Assembly: GCF_014197265.1 (NCBI RefSeq) | Contig: NZ_JACIFH010000001.1 | Span: 806,001-870,000, forward strand | Source: Microbacterium invictum | GTDB taxonomy: Bacteria; Actinomycetota; Actinomycetes; Actinomycetales; Microbacteriaceae | Length of the DNA: 64,000 bases | Reading direction: 5' to 3' | Made by a program: the position numbers and the translations under genes | In this document: positions 1 to 12,045 of the stretch, in pieces | Numbering within the stretch: position 1 is the first letter of the stretch | How the letters are laid out: every line of letters begins with the position of its first letter | Notes under the pieces: generated by a model | Told to the model about the DNA's origin: nothing | The model's database searches: none | The model's input: only the letters and a program-made list of their open reading frames with translations

Positions 1-3045
<3,045 letters not shown>

Positions 3046-3052
3046 GGTCGGC

Positions 3053-3367
3053 ATGAGCGTGCAGTGGCTCTACCGCATCGTGCCGGTTCGCCCGGGAATG
3101 GTGGACACCATCACGCCCGACGAGCAGTCGGCGGTCGCCGCGCATTTCGGCTACCTGGTCGACCTCCGCAACCGCGGCGTGCTGATCCTCGCGGGCCGCA
3201 CGCAGGAGGCCGACCCCTTCGGGATCGTGATCTTCGAGGCCGATGACGAGGACGCCGCGCGGGGGATCGCCGAGGCCGACCCCGCCGTCGCCGCAGGGGT
3301 GTTCGCGATGACGCTGCACCCCTACGCCGTCGCGGTCGCCCGCCCCGGGTTCGACCTTCCCGGCTGA
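3053..3367 (+). CDS. YciI-like small protein
   Basis: A 104-aa protein resembling the YciI/YCII ferredoxin-like superfamily: an N-terminal beta strand (WLYRIVPVRPGM), a helix with AAHFGYLVDLRNRG, a GRTQEADPFGIVIFEADDEDAA core, and an AEADPAV segment leading to a C-terminal strand. The exact reaction in this family is generally unknown; some members bind small molecules or act in dehalogenation. ATG 3053 starts 7 bp after the ligA stop, so it is probably translated from the ligA transcript. An alternative is a stand-alone dimeric alpha/beta-barrel protein; I cannot name a substrate. Confidence 0.75.
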   Translation: MSVQWLYRIVPVRPGMVDTITPDEQSAVAAHFGYLVDLRNRGVLILAGRTQEADPFGIVIFEADDEDAARGIAEADPAVAAGVFAMTLHPYAVAVARPGFDLPG

Positions 3368-3376
3368 CTCGGCGCG

Positions 3377-3402
3377 TCAGCGGCGCGGAGTTCAGCGGCG
3401 CG
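3377..3402. repeat. 11-bp direct repeat between convergent genes
   Basis: TCAGCGGCGCG occurs at 3377-3387 and again at 3392-3402, separated by GAGT, in the 38-bp gap between the YciI-like gene and the end of the acyl-CoA ligase gene. It has no obvious hairpin and is probably a local duplication. Confidence 0.5.
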
Positions 3403-3405
3403 AGG

Positions 3406-5106
3406 TCACGCCCCGCTGTTGAGCTGAAGCAGCGATTCGCGCACCTGGCGCCGGAGCACCTTGCCGATCAGGGACTTCGGCAGCTCGTCGACGACGAAGA
3501 CCCGTCGCGGGACCTTGTAGGGGGTCAGGATGCCGCGGGCCCACTCCCGGAGCTCTTCGACGTCGAGATCTCCCTCGCCGTCGGCGACGACCGCCGCGAC
3601 GACCTCCTCGCCGGAGTGCTCGCTGGGCAGCCCGACCACTGCGACATCGGCGACCCGTGGGTGCTGACGCAGGGTGTTCTCGACCTCGGTGGGTGCGACG
3701 TTGAACCCGCCGGTGATGATGAGCTCTTTGATCCGGTCGACGATGCGCACGAAGCCGCCCTCGTCGATCGTCACGATGTCCCCGGTGCGGAACCAGCCGT
3801 CCACGAAGACGCGCTCGGTCTCCTCGGGCTTGCCGTAGTAACCCGCGAACACCTGCGGTCCTCGGACGAGGAGCTCGCCGCGTTCGCCCGGTGCGACATC
3901 CTTCGTCGGCTCGTCAGGATCCACGACACGACACTCCGTGCCCGGCAGCGGCAGCCCCACGGTGCCGGGCACGCGGTGGGTGGCGACGGGGTTGGCCATC
4001 AGCACGGGCGAGCACTCCGACAGACCGTAACCCTCGACGAGGTAGCCGCCCGACGCCTCCTCGAACGGCACGACCAGCTCGTGCGGCAGCGCCATGGCCC
4101 CCGAGATCGCGACCTCGGTACCCTGCAGCGAGACCCCCTGGGCACGGGCCGCAGCCAGCAGCCGGTCTGCGATCGGCGGGACGAGCGGCAGCAGGGTCGC
4201 CGGATGCTTCTTGGTCACCTCCAGCACCATCTCGGGCTCGAACTTGGGGAACAGGACCAGCCGCGCGCCCATGGACATCGCGAAGGTGAGGCACAGCGTG
4301 AGGCCGTAGGCGTGGAACATCGGCAGTACCGCGTAAACCACGCAGCCGTGACCGCGCTGGATCGCGGGCACCCACACCTGCGCCTGGCGCGCGTTGGAGA
4401 GCAGGTTCCGATGGGTGAGGGCCGCGCCCTTGGGCGTGCCGGTGGTTCCGCTGGTGTACTGGATGATCGCGAGGTCGTCGGTGGCCGGCTGCGGGAACGT
4501 CGCCGGCAGTGGTGGTGACGTGAGCAGCCTCTCCCACGTCACCGTGCCCGAGACACGGTCGGTGAGCGCTTCGCGCGACTCGCGCGCCTTCGCGATCGGG
4601 AGCTTCAGCGCGAGCCGCAGGGATGCCGGCATCGCGCGGGTGATGTCGACCGAGACGAGGGAGTCCACGGCAAGGTCGGCCGGGAAGGCCTGCACGGTGG
4701 CGACGACCTTGTTCCACACGATGGCGGTCTTGGCGCCGTGATCCTCGAACTGCTTGCGCATCTCGCGGGGCGTGTACAGCGGGTTGTGCTCGACGACGAC
4801 AGCTCCGAGCCGCAGCACGGCGTAGAACGCGACGATGTGCTGCGGGCAGTTGGGCAGCACGATCGCCACGGGGTCGCCGGCGCCCACTCCGAGGGCCTTG
4901 AGACCGGCGGCGGCGCGGTCCACGGCATCCGACAGCTCGCGGTAGGACGTCGTGCGTCCGAAGAACTGCAGCGCCGGGGCGTCGGGGTAGTCGCGGACCG
5001 ACGCGGCCAGGATGTCGCCGAGGTTGCCGGTCACCGGATCCAGATCGGCCGGCACCCCCTCGGCGTAGCTGGCGATCCAGGGACGAGGCGGGTCGTATGT
5101 CTCCAC
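3406..5106 (-). CDS. long-chain fatty-acid-CoA ligase (FadD type)
   Basis: A 566-aa AMP-forming acyl-CoA synthetase that activates fatty acids with ATP and CoA. The ATP/AMP signature YTSGTTGTPKG is at residues 217-227. The motif VEGYGLSECSP, the hinge region GWFRTGDI and the C-terminal DELPKSLIGKVLRR with the catalytic Lys are all present. Length and motif order match FadD enzymes used for beta-oxidation or lipid synthesis; chain-length preference cannot be read. The start is GTG 5106, 6 nt after a TAGGGT hexamer. It is a single gene, convergent with the YciI-like gene and divergent from gatC. Two acyl-CoA thioesterases lie elsewhere in the window but not in an operon with it. Confidence 0.92.
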   Translation of the reverse strand: METYDPPRPWIASYAEGVPADLDPVTGNLGDILAASVRDYPDAPALQFFGRTTSYRELSDAVDRAAAGLKALGVGAGDPVAIVLPNCPQHIVAFYAVLRLGAVVVEHNPLYTPREMRKQFEDHGAKTAIVWNKVVATVQAFPADLAVDSLVSVDITRAMPASLRLALKLPIAKARESREALTDRVSGTVTWERLLTSPPLPATFPQPATDDLAIIQYTSGTTGTPKGAALTHRNLLSNARQAQVWVPAIQRGHGCVVYAVLPMFHAYGLTLCLTFAMSMGARLVLFPKFEPEMVLEVTKKHPATLLPLVPPIADRLLAAARAQGVSLQGTEVAISGAMALPHELVVPFEEASGGYLVEGYGLSECSPVLMANPVATHRVPGTVGLPLPGTECRVVDPDEPTKDVAPGERGELLVRGPQVFAGYYGKPEETERVFVDGWFRTGDIVTIDEGGFVRIVDRIKELIITGGFNVAPTEVENTLRQHPRVADVAVVGLPSEHSGEEVVAAVVADGEGDLDVEELREWARGILTPYKVPRRVFVVDELPKSLIGKVLRRQVRESLLQLNSGA

Positions 5107-5112
5107 CGCTCC

Positions 5113-5118
5113 ACCCTA
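5113..5118 (-). promoter_or_regulatory. -10-like TAGGGT, leaderless start of the acyl-CoA ligase
   Basis: Read on the minus strand, TAGGGT is followed by 6 nt and then the GTG start at 5106. It shares a short divergent region with the gatC promoter. Confidence 0.55.
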
Positions 5119-5152
5119 CGCCGGGGCGGCGAGGCGGCGCCGGTGGCGACCG

Positions 5153-5158
5153 TAGACT
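5153..5158 (+). promoter_or_regulatory. -10-like TAGACT, leaderless start of gatC
   Basis: TAGACT is followed by 6 nt and the GTG at 5165. It is the probable promoter for the whole gatCAB operon. Confidence 0.6.
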
Positions 5159-5164
5159 GGTGGG

Positions 5165-5464
5165 GTGTCTGAAATCACCCCTGATCTCGTGCGCCATCTC
5201 GGCGTCCTCGCCCGGATCCAGCTGAGCGACGAGGAGGTGGAGCGTCTCACCGGCCAGCTCGACGTGATCGTCGACAACATCGCCAAGGTCTCTGAGGTCG
5301 CCACCCCCGACGTTCCGGCCACGAGCCACCCGATCGCCCTGTCGAACGTGTTCCGGCCCGACACCGTCGGCGACATGCTGACGGTGGAGCAGGTGCTGCA
5401 GAATGCTCCGGATGCCGCGGACAGCCGTTTCCGGGTGACCGCGATCCTCGGTGAAGAGCAGTGA
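5165..5464 (+). CDS. gatC: Asp-tRNA(Asn)/Glu-tRNA(Gln) amidotransferase subunit C
   Basis: GatC wraps around and stabilises the GatA-GatB complex that amidates mischarged Glu-tRNA-Gln and/or Asp-tRNA-Asn. The 99-aa length, the opening [21 protein letters not shown], and the later [13 protein letters not shown] segment are typical of the family. It is first in gatC-gatA-gatB: the stop TGA overlaps the gatA GTG as GTGA. The start is leaderless-type (TAGACT 6 nt upstream). Presence of the operon implies that the organism makes Gln-tRNA and possibly Asn-tRNA by transamidation, as most actinobacteria do. Confidence 0.95.
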   Translation: MSEITPDLVRHLGVLARIQLSDEEVERLTGQLDVIVDNIAKVSEVATPDVPATSHPIALSNVFRPDTVGDMLTVEQVLQNAPDAADSRFRVTAILGEEQ

Positions 5465-7014
5465 GCGGCGCGGACATGACAGACCTGACCCGGCTCACCG
5501 CCGCCGACCTCGCCGTGAAGCTCGCCGCCGGCGACGTGTCGAGCGTCGAGGCGACGCGTGCCCACCTCGACCGCATCGCCGCCGTCGACGGCGATGTGCA
5601 TGCGTTCCTCCACGTGAGCGACCAAGCCCTCGACGTGGCGGCCGACATCGACGCGCGACGGGCCGCCGGCGAGCAGCTCGGCGCGCTGGCCGGCGTTCCG
5701 CTGGCCATCAAGGATGTGCTCGTCACGACCGACATGCCCTCCACGAGCGGATCGAAGATCCTCGAGGGCTTCATGTCGCCGTACGACGCGACCGTCGTCG
5801 CCCGGTCCCGTGCTGCCGGCCTCGTTCCCCTCGGCAAGACCAACATGGACGAATTCGCGATGGGCTCGTCCACCGAGCACTCCGCGTACGGTCCGACGCG
5901 CAACCCGTGGGACCTCGGCCGTATCCCCGGCGGTTCCGGCGGTGGCTCCGCTGCGGCCGTGGCCGCGTTCGAGGCCCCGATCGCGCTCGGTTCCGACACC
6001 GGTGGGTCGATCCGCCAGCCGGCCCACGTGACGGGGACGGTCGGCATGAAGCCCACCTACGGCGGCGTGAGCCGCTACGGCGCGATCGCCCTGGCATCCA
6101 GCCTCGATCAGGTCGGCCCCGTCTCACGCACCGTGCTCGACTCGGCGCTGCTGCACGATGTCATCGCCGGACACGACCCGCACGATGCGACGTCGCTGAC
6201 CGATCGGTGGCCCTCGTTCACCGCGGCGGCCCGAGAGGGCGCGAACGGCGACGTGCTCAAGGGACTGCGTATCGGCGTCATCAACGAGCTGCCCGACAGC
6301 GGGTTCCAGCCCGGCGTGGCGAGCTCGTTCCGCGCCTCGCTGGCCGTGATGGAGGCTGCCGGGGCGGAGATCGTGGACATCAGCGCACCGCACTTCGAGT
6401 ACGGCGTCGCCGCGTACTACCTGATCCTGCCTGCCGAGGCCTCGAGCAACCTCGCCAAGTTCGACTCGGTGCGCTTCGGCCTGCGTGTCGACGTGCCCGG
6501 AGGGACGGTCGAGGACGTCATGGCGGCGACCCGCGACGCCGGGTTCGGCGATGAGGTCAAGCGCCGCATCATCCTGGGCACTTACGCGCTGTCGGCCGGC
6601 TACTACGACGCCTACTACGGCAGCGCTCAGAAGGTGCGGACGCTGATCCAGCGTGACTTCGACGAGGCGTTCGCCCGGGTCGATGTCATCGCGACCCCCT
6701 CCGCGCCGACGACGGCGTTCCGGTTCGGCGAGAAGATCGACGACCCGCTGCAGATGTACCTCAATGACGTCACCACGATTCCGGCCAACCTCGCCGGCGT
6801 CCCGGGGATCTCGATCCCCTCGGGTCTCGCGGAGGACGACGGGCTGCCCGTCGGCATCCAGTTCCTCGCCCCCGCGCGCGAGGACGCCAGGCTCTACCGC
6901 GTCGGTGCCGCTCTGGAGGCGGCACTGGTCGCCGAGTGGGGCGGATTCCTGCTGGATCGCGCCCCCGCGCTGGGCGGTTCGACACCCGGCGGTTCGAACG
7001 GAGGGGCCCGCTGA
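5461..7014 (+). CDS. gatA: Asp-tRNA(Asn)/Glu-tRNA(Gln) amidotransferase subunit A
   Basis: GatA is the glutaminase subunit of the transamidosome; it releases ammonia from Gln for GatB. It belongs to the amidase-signature family. The catalytic triad can be placed by spacing: Lys84 (in AIKDV), cis-Ser159 (in [11 protein letters not shown]) and nucleophile Ser183 (in [11 protein letters not shown]), with the same 75- and 24-residue gaps as known GatA enzymes. The loop reads GGSGGGS where many bacteria have GGSSGGS; the catalytic Ser is kept. GTG 5461 overlaps the gatC stop (GTGA); ATG 5476 is an alternative start and would shorten the protein by 5 residues. 517 aa, slightly longer than usual. 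It ends overlapping gatB. Confidence 0.96.
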   Translation: MSGADMTDLTRLTAADLAVKLAAGDVSSVEATRAHLDRIAAVDGDVHAFLHVSDQALDVAADIDARRAAGEQLGALAGVPLAIKDVLVTTDMPSTSGSKILEGFMSPYDATVVARSRAAGLVPLGKTNMDEFAMGSSTEHSAYGPTRNPWDLGRIPGGSGGGSAAAVAAFEAPIALGSDTGGSIRQPAHVTGTVGMKPTYGGVSRYGAIALASSLDQVGPVSRTVLDSALLHDVIAGHDPHDATSLTDRWPSFTAAAREGANGDVLKGLRIGVINELPDSGFQPGVASSFRASLAVMEAAGAEIVDISAPHFEYGVAAYYLILPAEASSNLAKFDSVRFGLRVDVPGGTVEDVMAATRDAGFGDEVKRRIILGTYALSAGYYDAYYGSAQKVRTLIQRDFDEAFARVDVIATPSAPTTAFRFGEKIDDPLQMYLNDVTTIPANLAGVPGISIPSGLAEDDGLPVGIQFLAPAREDARLYRVGAALEAALVAEWGGFLLDRAPALGGSTPGGSNGGAR

Positions 7015-8528
7015 TGGCCAAGGTCGCACTGATGGACTTCGACAAGGCGCTCGAGCAGTTCGAGCCGGTGCTCGGCTTCGAGGTGCACGTCGAGCTGAAC
7101 ACCCGGACCAAGATGTTCTCCGCGTCGGGCAACCCTGCGTTCGAGGGCAACCACGACGCCGCGCCCAACACCCTGGTCTCGCCGGTCGACATGGGTCTGC
7201 CCGGTTCGATGCCGGTGGTCAACGAGACGGCCGTGCGGTACTCGATCAGCCTGGGGCTCGCCCTCGGCTGCTCGATCGCGCCGTCGAGCCGGTTCGCACG
7301 GAAGAACTATTTCTACCCGGACCTCGGGAAGAACTATCAGATCTCTCAGTACGACGAGCCGATCGCCTTCGAGGGCATGGTCGAGATCGAGCTGTCCGAC
7401 GGTACGCGTGTCGAGGTGCCCATCGAGCGGGCGCATATGGAGGAGGATGCCGGCAAGCTCACCCACATGGGCGGTGCGACCGGACGCATCCAGGGTGCGG
7501 AGTACTCGCTGGTCGACTACAACCGCGCCGGCGTACCGCTGGTGGAGATCGTGACCAAGCCGATCTTCGGCGCGGAGCACCGCGCGCCCGAGATCGCGAA
7601 GGCGTATGTCGCCGCCATCCGCGACATCGTGATCGCGCTGGGCATCTCCGAGGCGCGCATGGAGCGCGGCAACCTGCGCTGCGACGCGAACGTGTCGCTG
7701 CGCCCACGGGGTCAGGAGAAGCTGGGCACCCGCACCGAGACCAAGAACGTCAACTCCATGCGCTCGGTGGAGCGTGCGGTGCGCTACGAGATCCAGCGTC
7801 AGGCCGCGATTCTCGCCGCCGGCGGCACGATCACCCAGGAGACCCGGCACTGGCACGAGGACACCGGCACGACCTCACCGGGCCGGCCGAAGTCCGACGC
7901 CGACGACTACCGGTACTTCCCCGAGCCCGACCTGCTGCCCGTGGAGCCGTCGCTCGAGCTGATCGAAGAGCTCCGCGCCGCGCTGCCCGAAGCCCCCTCG
8001 CTGCGGCGTCGCCGGCTGAAGGCAGACTGGGGGTTCACCGACCTCGAGTTCCAGGACGTCGCCAACGGCGGTCTGCTGAGCGAGGTCGAGGCGACGGTGG
8101 CCCTGGGCGCGAGTCCCGCTGCAGCGCGGAAGTGGTGGACGGGCGAGGTCACCCGCATCGCCAATGCGACGGGCGTCGAGGCGACCTCGCTGGTCTCGCC
8201 GTGGACCGTCGCCGAAGTGCAGAAGCTGGTGGATGCCGGCACTCTGACCGACAAGCTCGCCCGCCAGGTCTTGGAGGGCGTCATCGCCGGGGAAGGTACG
8301 CCGCAGGAGGTCGTGGACGCCCGGGGCCTTGCAGTGGTATCGGACGACGGCGCCCTGATCGCCGCGATCGACGAGGCACTGGCGGCACAGCCCGACGTGC
8401 TTGCGAAGATCCGCGACGGCAAGGTGCAGGCCGCCGGCGCGGTGATCGGCGCGGTCATGAAGGCGATGCGCGGTCAGGCCGACGCCGCACGGGTGCGCGA
8501 GTTGATCCTGATCCGCGCCGCGGAGTAG
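7014..8528 (+). CDS. gatB: Asp-tRNA(Asn)/Glu-tRNA(Gln) amidotransferase subunit B
   Basis: GatB phosphorylates the mischarged aminoacyl-tRNA and transfers ammonia from GatA to form Gln-tRNA-Gln or Asn-tRNA-Asn. ATG 7014 shares one base with the gatA stop (TGATG), and a GGAGGGG ribosome site sits at 7000-7006, so it is coupled. 504 aa, family length. Visible hallmarks: [34 protein letters not shown], the [16 protein letters not shown] block, [29 protein letters not shown], and a C-terminal YqeY-like helical domain ending in an [18 protein letters not shown] segment that contacts tRNA. Confidence 0.97.
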   Translation: MAKVALMDFDKALEQFEPVLGFEVHVELNTRTKMFSASGNPAFEGNHDAAPNTLVSPVDMGLPGSMPVVNETAVRYSISLGLALGCSIAPSSRFARKNYFYPDLGKNYQISQYDEPIAFEGMVEIELSDGTRVEVPIERAHMEEDAGKLTHMGGATGRIQGAEYSLVDYNRAGVPLVEIVTKPIFGAEHRAPEIAKAYVAAIRDIVIALGISEARMERGNLRCDANVSLRPRGQEKLGTRTETKNVNSMRSVERAVRYEIQRQAAILAAGGTITQETRHWHEDTGTTSPGRPKSDADDYRYFPEPDLLPVEPSLELIEELRAALPEAPSLRRRRLKADWGFTDLEFQDVANGGLLSEVEATVALGASPAAARKWWTGEVTRIANATGVEATSLVSPWTVAEVQKLVDAGTLTDKLARQVLEGVIAGEGTPQEVVDARGLAVVSDDGALIAAIDEALAAQPDVLAKIRDGKVQAAGAVIGAVMKAMRGQADAARVRELILIRAAE

Positions 8529-8580
8529 CGCCGGGCCCCGTGCGGCGCTCGACGTCGGCGGGGGAGCGGACAATAGATCC

Positions 8581-9846
8581 ATGGGACGCGGTGACGGGAC
8601 GGGGCGGGTGGTCTCCGCCGACGAAGCCGACGACACAGGTACCCGTATCCTCCACGTCGACATGGATGCCTTCTACGCGGCCGTCGAGGTCCTCGATGAC
8701 CCCACCCTGGCCGGCAAGCCGTTGATCGTGGGCGGTGCCGAAGGCCGTGGCGTCGTGTCCAGCGCGTCGTACGAGGCCCGACGGTTCGGTGTGCGATCTG
8801 CGATGTCCGTCGGTGTCGCACTGCGGCTGTGCCCGCAGGCGATCGTGGTCGTCCCCCACTTCGATCGCTACTCGGCGCTGTCTCGACAGGTGATGCAGCT
8901 CTTCCACGACGTCACCCCGCTGGTCGAGCCTCTCTCGATCGACGAGGCATTCCTGGACGTGGGCGGCGTGCGGCGCCTCTGGGGGACCCCGGGCGAGATC
9001 GCACGGAAGCTGCGCCGCACCGTGAAGGAGCAGACCGGCCTCACCTGCAGCATCGGCGTCGCCTCGACCAAGCACGTCGCCAAGATCGCCTCCACCCTCT
9101 CGAAGCCGGATGGCCTGCTCATCGTGAGCGCCGCCGACACAGCACGGTTCCTGGCCGAGCGGCCGGTGCGGGCGCTCTGGGGCATCGGCCCGAAGGCCGC
9201 CGAGGCGCTGGAGGGGCGCGGCATCCGGATGGTCTCGGACATCCTCGACACGCCCCGCTCGGTCCTCGATCGCGCGCTCGGGCCCGCCGGGAGCAGCCGC
9301 ATATGGGAGCTCGCGCGCGGTCACGATCCGCGCGAGGTCGACCCGGTGCACATCGAGAAGAGCGTGGGGCACGAAGAGACGTTCCTCGAGGACATCACCG
9401 ACCCCGCGGTCCTGCGCTCAGAGCTTCGCCGGCTCGCCGATCGCGTCGCCGCGCGGCTGCGCGAAGGCGGCTGGGAAGCGGGCACGATCGCGCTCAAACT
9501 CCGGTTCGCGGACTTCACGACGATCTCGCGATCGCAGTCGCTTCCTGAAGCCACCCATGTCGGGCAGCGCATCGGTGACATCGCCATCGACCTGTTCGGC
9601 CGGGTCGACCTCGCGCAGCCGGTGCGCCTCATCGGTGTGCGCGGCGAGAAGCTGCGCGGTGCGGGCGGCGGGTTGCTCGCGCTGTGGGACGACGACGAGC
9701 ACTGGCGCCGCGTGGACGAGGCGCTCGACGGCGCCCGCGCGCGATTCGGTCGCGCCGCCGTCACCCGTGCGAGTGTGCTGGGCGGACGCCGCGATGTGAA
9801 CGCGCTGCCGACCAACCCCCGCCCCGAGCACCGACCGGACGCGTGA
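8581..9846 (+). CDS. dinB: DNA polymerase IV (Y-family translesion polymerase)
   Basis: Error-prone Y-family polymerase that copies past damaged bases. Catalytic acidic residues are visible: Asp27 in HVDMDAFYAAVE and Asp121-Glu122 in SIDEAFLDVGG, so the active site is intact. GVASTKHVAKIAS and the helix-hairpin-helix WGIGPKAAEAL follow, then a little-finger domain. 421 aa including a 20-residue N-terminal extension before the first strand. ATG 8581 follows a GGGGAG site at 8561-8566. The C-terminus has no obvious beta-clamp QL-type motif that I can assign confidently. I see no LexA-type box directly upstream, so SOS control is not supported from the sequence. Confidence 0.93.
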   Translation: MGRGDGTGRVVSADEADDTGTRILHVDMDAFYAAVEVLDDPTLAGKPLIVGGAEGRGVVSSASYEARRFGVRSAMSVGVALRLCPQAIVVVPHFDRYSALSRQVMQLFHDVTPLVEPLSIDEAFLDVGGVRRLWGTPGEIARKLRRTVKEQTGLTCSIGVASTKHVAKIASTLSKPDGLLIVSAADTARFLAERPVRALWGIGPKAAEALEGRGIRMVSDILDTPRSVLDRALGPAGSSRIWELARGHDPREVDPVHIEKSVGHEETFLEDITDPAVLRSELRRLADRVAARLREGGWEAGTIALKLRFADFTTISRSQSLPEATHVGQRIGDIAIDLFGRVDLAQPVRLIGVRGEKLRGAGGGLLALWDDDEHWRRVDEALDGARARFGRAAVTRASVLGGRRDVNALPTNPRPEHRPDA

Positions 9847-9872
9847 CCGTTCCGCGATGTGCCGCAGCGCAG

Positions 9873-9878
9873 TACGGT
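9873..9878 (+). promoter_or_regulatory. -10-like TACGGT, leaderless start of the GerW-like gene
   Basis: TACGGT, 6 nt, then ATG at 9885. A GGAG also falls in this gap but is too close to act as a normal ribosome site. Confidence 0.5.
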
Positions 9879-9884
9879 GGAGAC

Positions 9885-10205
9885 ATGGCCAAACTCGCAG
9901 TTGAACTCGGCAAGCAAGCCGCCGCACTCGGCGTCACCAGCGTCTACGGTGAGCAGCAGGATGTCGACGGCGTGCGGATCATCCCCGTCGCCCTGTCCTG
10001 GTCCGCGTTCGGTGCCGGTGAGGACACCGCCGAGAACGGCGGGGGCGGTGGCGCCGGCCTCGCGATTCCGGTCGGCGCGTACATCCGGAAGGGCGACGAT
10101 CTGCGCTTCGAGCCGAACCTGATCTCGCTGCTCGCGGTGGCCACTCCGTTCGTCTGGGTCGCAGGACGCGCGCTCAGTCGCTTCATCCGTGCCCTCAAGC
10201 GGTGA
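9885..10205 (+). CDS. GerW/YtfJ-like protein, function unknown here
   Basis: A 106-aa protein with the layout of the GerW/YtfJ family: SVYGEQQDVDGVRIIPVALSW, a FGAG turn, a glycine-rich run (ENGGGGGAGLAIPVGAYI) and a closing strand RFEPN, then a hydrophobic C-terminal segment (LISLLAVATPFVWVAGRALSRF) that could anchor it in the membrane. In Bacillus the family is linked to spores; this organism type does not sporulate, so the role is open. The last 17 bases overlap the next gene in another frame, suggesting coupled translation with a P-loop protein. Confidence 0.7.
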   Translation: MAKLAVELGKQAAALGVTSVYGEQQDVDGVRIIPVALSWSAFGAGEDTAENGGGGGAGLAIPVGAYIRKGDDLRFEPNLISLLAVATPFVWVAGRALSRFIRALKR

Positions 10206-10776
10206 CCGGCTCGACCCGGTCGGATCGGCGCTGAGGCGCGCAGCAGACTGGGTCTGCGAGGCGGTGGCCGGTTCGCCCACGCCGGCACCGGTCGTGCTCA
10301 TCGACGGACGCTCCGGATCGGGAAAGTCGTCGCTGGCCCGAACCATCGCGCAGGACTGGCCGGGGCCGGGCACCGTTCAGGTGCTCGCCCTCGATTCCCT
10401 GTACCCGGGCTGGGACGGTCTCGCCTCCGCCGGCGTCATGCTGCGCGACGACGTCCTCGCTCCGCGCTCGGCGGGGGAGCCGGGCCGATGGCGTCGCTGG
10501 GACTGGGTGCACGATGTGCCCGCTGAGGAGCATCGGGTCGATCCCGGTGCCGCACTGATCGTCGAGGGCGCCGGCGCACTCACCGCCGGGACCGCTGCAC
10601 ATGCGGATATCCGCGTATGGCTCGAATCGCCGGCGGCGTCTCGTCGCGAGCGCGCGCTCAGCCGCGATGGCGACGGCTACCGCCCGCATTGGGATCGCTG
10701 GGCGGTGCAGGAGAGGACGCACATCCTCGAGAACACCCCCGCTCGCCGCGCGACCCACGTGTTCGTGGTGCCCTGA
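10189..10776 (+). CDS. P-loop ATP-binding protein, uridine-kinase-like
   Basis: A 195-aa P-loop NTPase. The Walker A motif GRSGSGKSS is at residues 40-48, preceded by a PVVLIDG strand as in uridine kinase and related nucleoside kinases. A LALDSLYPGWDGL segment after it resembles the substrate/Asp region of these kinases. IVEGAGAL is a Walker B-like strand. A WLESPAASRRERALSRDGDGYRPHWDRWAVQE block resembles a lid region. GTG 10189 is the start; it overlaps the GerW-like gene by 17 bases. The substrate is unknown; the short length argues against a complete classic uridine kinase. Confidence 0.72.
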   Translation: MPSSGDRLDPVGSALRRAADWVCEAVAGSPTPAPVVLIDGRSGSGKSSLARTIAQDWPGPGTVQVLALDSLYPGWDGLASAGVMLRDDVLAPRSAGEPGRWRRWDWVHDVPAEEHRVDPGAALIVEGAGALTAGTAAHADIRVWLESPAASRRERALSRDGDGYRPHWDRWAVQERTHILENTPARRATHVFVVP

Positions 10777-10789
10777 TCGGGTCTGGCTA

Positions 10790-11284
10790 TCAGGCGTCCA
10801 GCGCCTGTACCAGGCCGTCGAGCCGGTATCCGAGCCAGTCGTAGATCGCGTAACGCTGGTCGTCCGCGTCGTGGTCGTCCTCGGTCTCGATGCCCAGACG
10901 CGAGGCGAGGACGAGCCGCAGAGCCGAGAGGGTTCGCAGCCAGGCGCCGGAGTGGTCCGCATCGAGCGCGACGGCGAACTCCTGCTGCGCGTCCCCGGCA
11001 TCCATCTGTGCCGGGTCCAGTGTCTCGCCGTCGGCGAGAAGGGATGCCAGAACGAGTGCCGCGTCGTCGGCACGACGGTGCAGCAGGTCGGCTTCGGTGA
11101 GGGAGCGGAACTCCTGGGCGGCGTCGGCGTCGTCGCGGTACGCGTCGGGCACGAGGCGCGCCACGGCAGGGTCCGCGGTCGCGTCGACCGTGTCCGCGAC
11201 CAGGTCGGTGAACTGCGTCGTGAGCGCCGTCAGATGGGCCGCTTCGAGGCGGCTCAAGACGATCACTGCGACGGGCCCGCTCAT
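10790..11284 (-). CDS. DUF2017-family protein
   Basis: A 164-aa, acidic, largely helical protein of the actinobacterial DUF2017 family, commonly found next to clpS. Seen: EDDHDADDQRYAIYDWLGYRLDGLVQAL at the C-terminus and RLVPDAYRDDADAAQEFRSLTEADLL in the middle. Its function is unestablished; the constant link with ClpS suggests a part in N-end-rule or Clp-dependent proteolysis (inference). Its ATG overlaps the clpS stop as ATGA, so it is translated from the same message as the metallopeptidase and clpS genes. Confidence 0.8.
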   Translation of the reverse strand: MSGPVAVIVLSRLEAAHLTALTTQFTDLVADTVDATADPAVARLVPDAYRDDADAAQEFRSLTEADLLHRRADDAALVLASLLADGETLDPAQMDAGDAQQEFAVALDADHSGAWLRTLSALRLVLASRLGIETEDDHDADDQRYAIYDWLGYRLDGLVQALDA

Positions 11285-11565
11285 GGTGCCTCCCGCACGG
11301 TCGCCCAGAGCCCGTAGTCATGCATCGCCGCCGCGTGCAGTTCCATCTGCTCGCGGGCGCCCTCGGCCACGATGGCATGTCCCTCGTGATGCACGGCAAG
11401 CATCAGCGTGTGCGCGCGTTCGGACGTGAACCCGAAGTATTCGCGGAAGACGTGCACGACGTAGCTCATCAGGTTGACGGGGTCGTTCCACACCACGGTC
11501 TGCCAGGGACCGGCCGTCGAGGCCGTCAGCTCGACATCGAGGTCTTCGAGGGGGAGTGTCACCAT
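11281..11565 (-). CDS. clpS: ATP-dependent Clp protease adaptor ClpS
   Basis: ClpS delivers N-degron substrates to the ClpA/ClpC-ClpP protease. 94 aa with the family core: WQTVVWNDPVNLMSYVVHVF (the binding-pocket strand and helix) followed by EYFGFTSERAHTLMLAVHHEGHAIV, close to the canonical adaptor fold, and an N-terminal strand-forming tail. The start ATG 11565 shares one base with the upstream gene's stop (TGATG). The longer in-frame extension upstream is arginine-rich shadow sequence and is rejected. The Clp protease genes themselves are near 39.5-42.2 kb. Confidence 0.93.
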   Translation of the reverse strand: MVTLPLEDLDVELTASTAGPWQTVVWNDPVNLMSYVVHVFREYFGFTSERAHTLMLAVHHEGHAIVAEGAREQMELHAAAMHDYGLWATVREAP

Positions 11566-11915
11566 CACGCCCACCCCAGTTCGTGCAGTCGCGCGTCGTC
11601 GATGCCGTAGAAGTGGGCGATCTCGTGCACGAGTGTCGTGTGCACCTCGTCGCGCAGGTGATCCTCGTCGTCGCACACGTCGAGGTGCGGCTCGCGGTAC
11701 ACGATGATCCGGTCAGGCAGGTCGCCCATGCCGTACTGGGCTCGCTCGGTCAGGGCCAGTCCGTCGTACAGTCCGAGCAGATCGAGGCTGCCGTCTTCGG
11801 GGCGGTCTTCGATGACGAAGACGACGTTGTCGAGCCCGCCGACCATGTCGTCGGGAAGACGGTCGAGCTCGTCCGAGACCAGGGTCTCGAACGCCTCGGC
11901 ATCCATCTCGATCAC
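11565..11915 (-). CDS. minimal zincin metallopeptidase family protein
   Basis: A 116-aa zinc-peptidase-like protein. The HEXXH motif is HEIAHFYGIDDARLHELGW, where the third ligand is probably the later His; this matches the small TTHA0227-type metallopeptidase family. It begins IEMDAEAFETLVSDELDRLPDDM, family-typical. GTG 11915 is chosen because GGAGG lies 5 nt upstream; ATG 11906 is an alternative. It is first gene of the chain metallopeptidase-clpS-DUF2017. The substrate is unknown, and whether these proteins are active peptidases has not been shown for most members. Confidence 0.82.
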   Translation of the reverse strand: MIEMDAEAFETLVSDELDRLPDDMVGGLDNVVFVIEDRPEDGSLDLLGLYDGLALTERAQYGMGDLPDRIIVYREPHLDVCDDEDHLRDEVHTTLVHEIAHFYGIDDARLHELGWA

Positions 11916-11940
11916 ACGAACCTCCCGAAGGGGGTATTGG

Positions 11941-12014
11941 GGTGAGTAACGGGGCTCGAACCCGCGACATCGGCCACCACAAGGCCGCGCTCTACCAACT
12001 GAGCTATACCCACC
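11941..12014 (-). tRNA. tRNA-His (GTG)
   Basis: The minus strand folds as a tRNA with acceptor GTGGGTA/TACTCAC, a GTG anticodon in loop TTGTGGT, and TTCGAGC in the T loop. The extra G(-1) typical of tRNA-His is encoded opposite discriminator C73, and CCA is encoded at 11938-11940. Confidence 0.95.
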
Positions 12015-12045
12015 ATGTGCCCTCGCAGGCAACCCCGACAGTCTA

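Noticed and set aside
8521..8580. A LexA box before dinB.
   Set aside because: No GAAC-N4-GTTC type site is present, so SOS control is not claimed.
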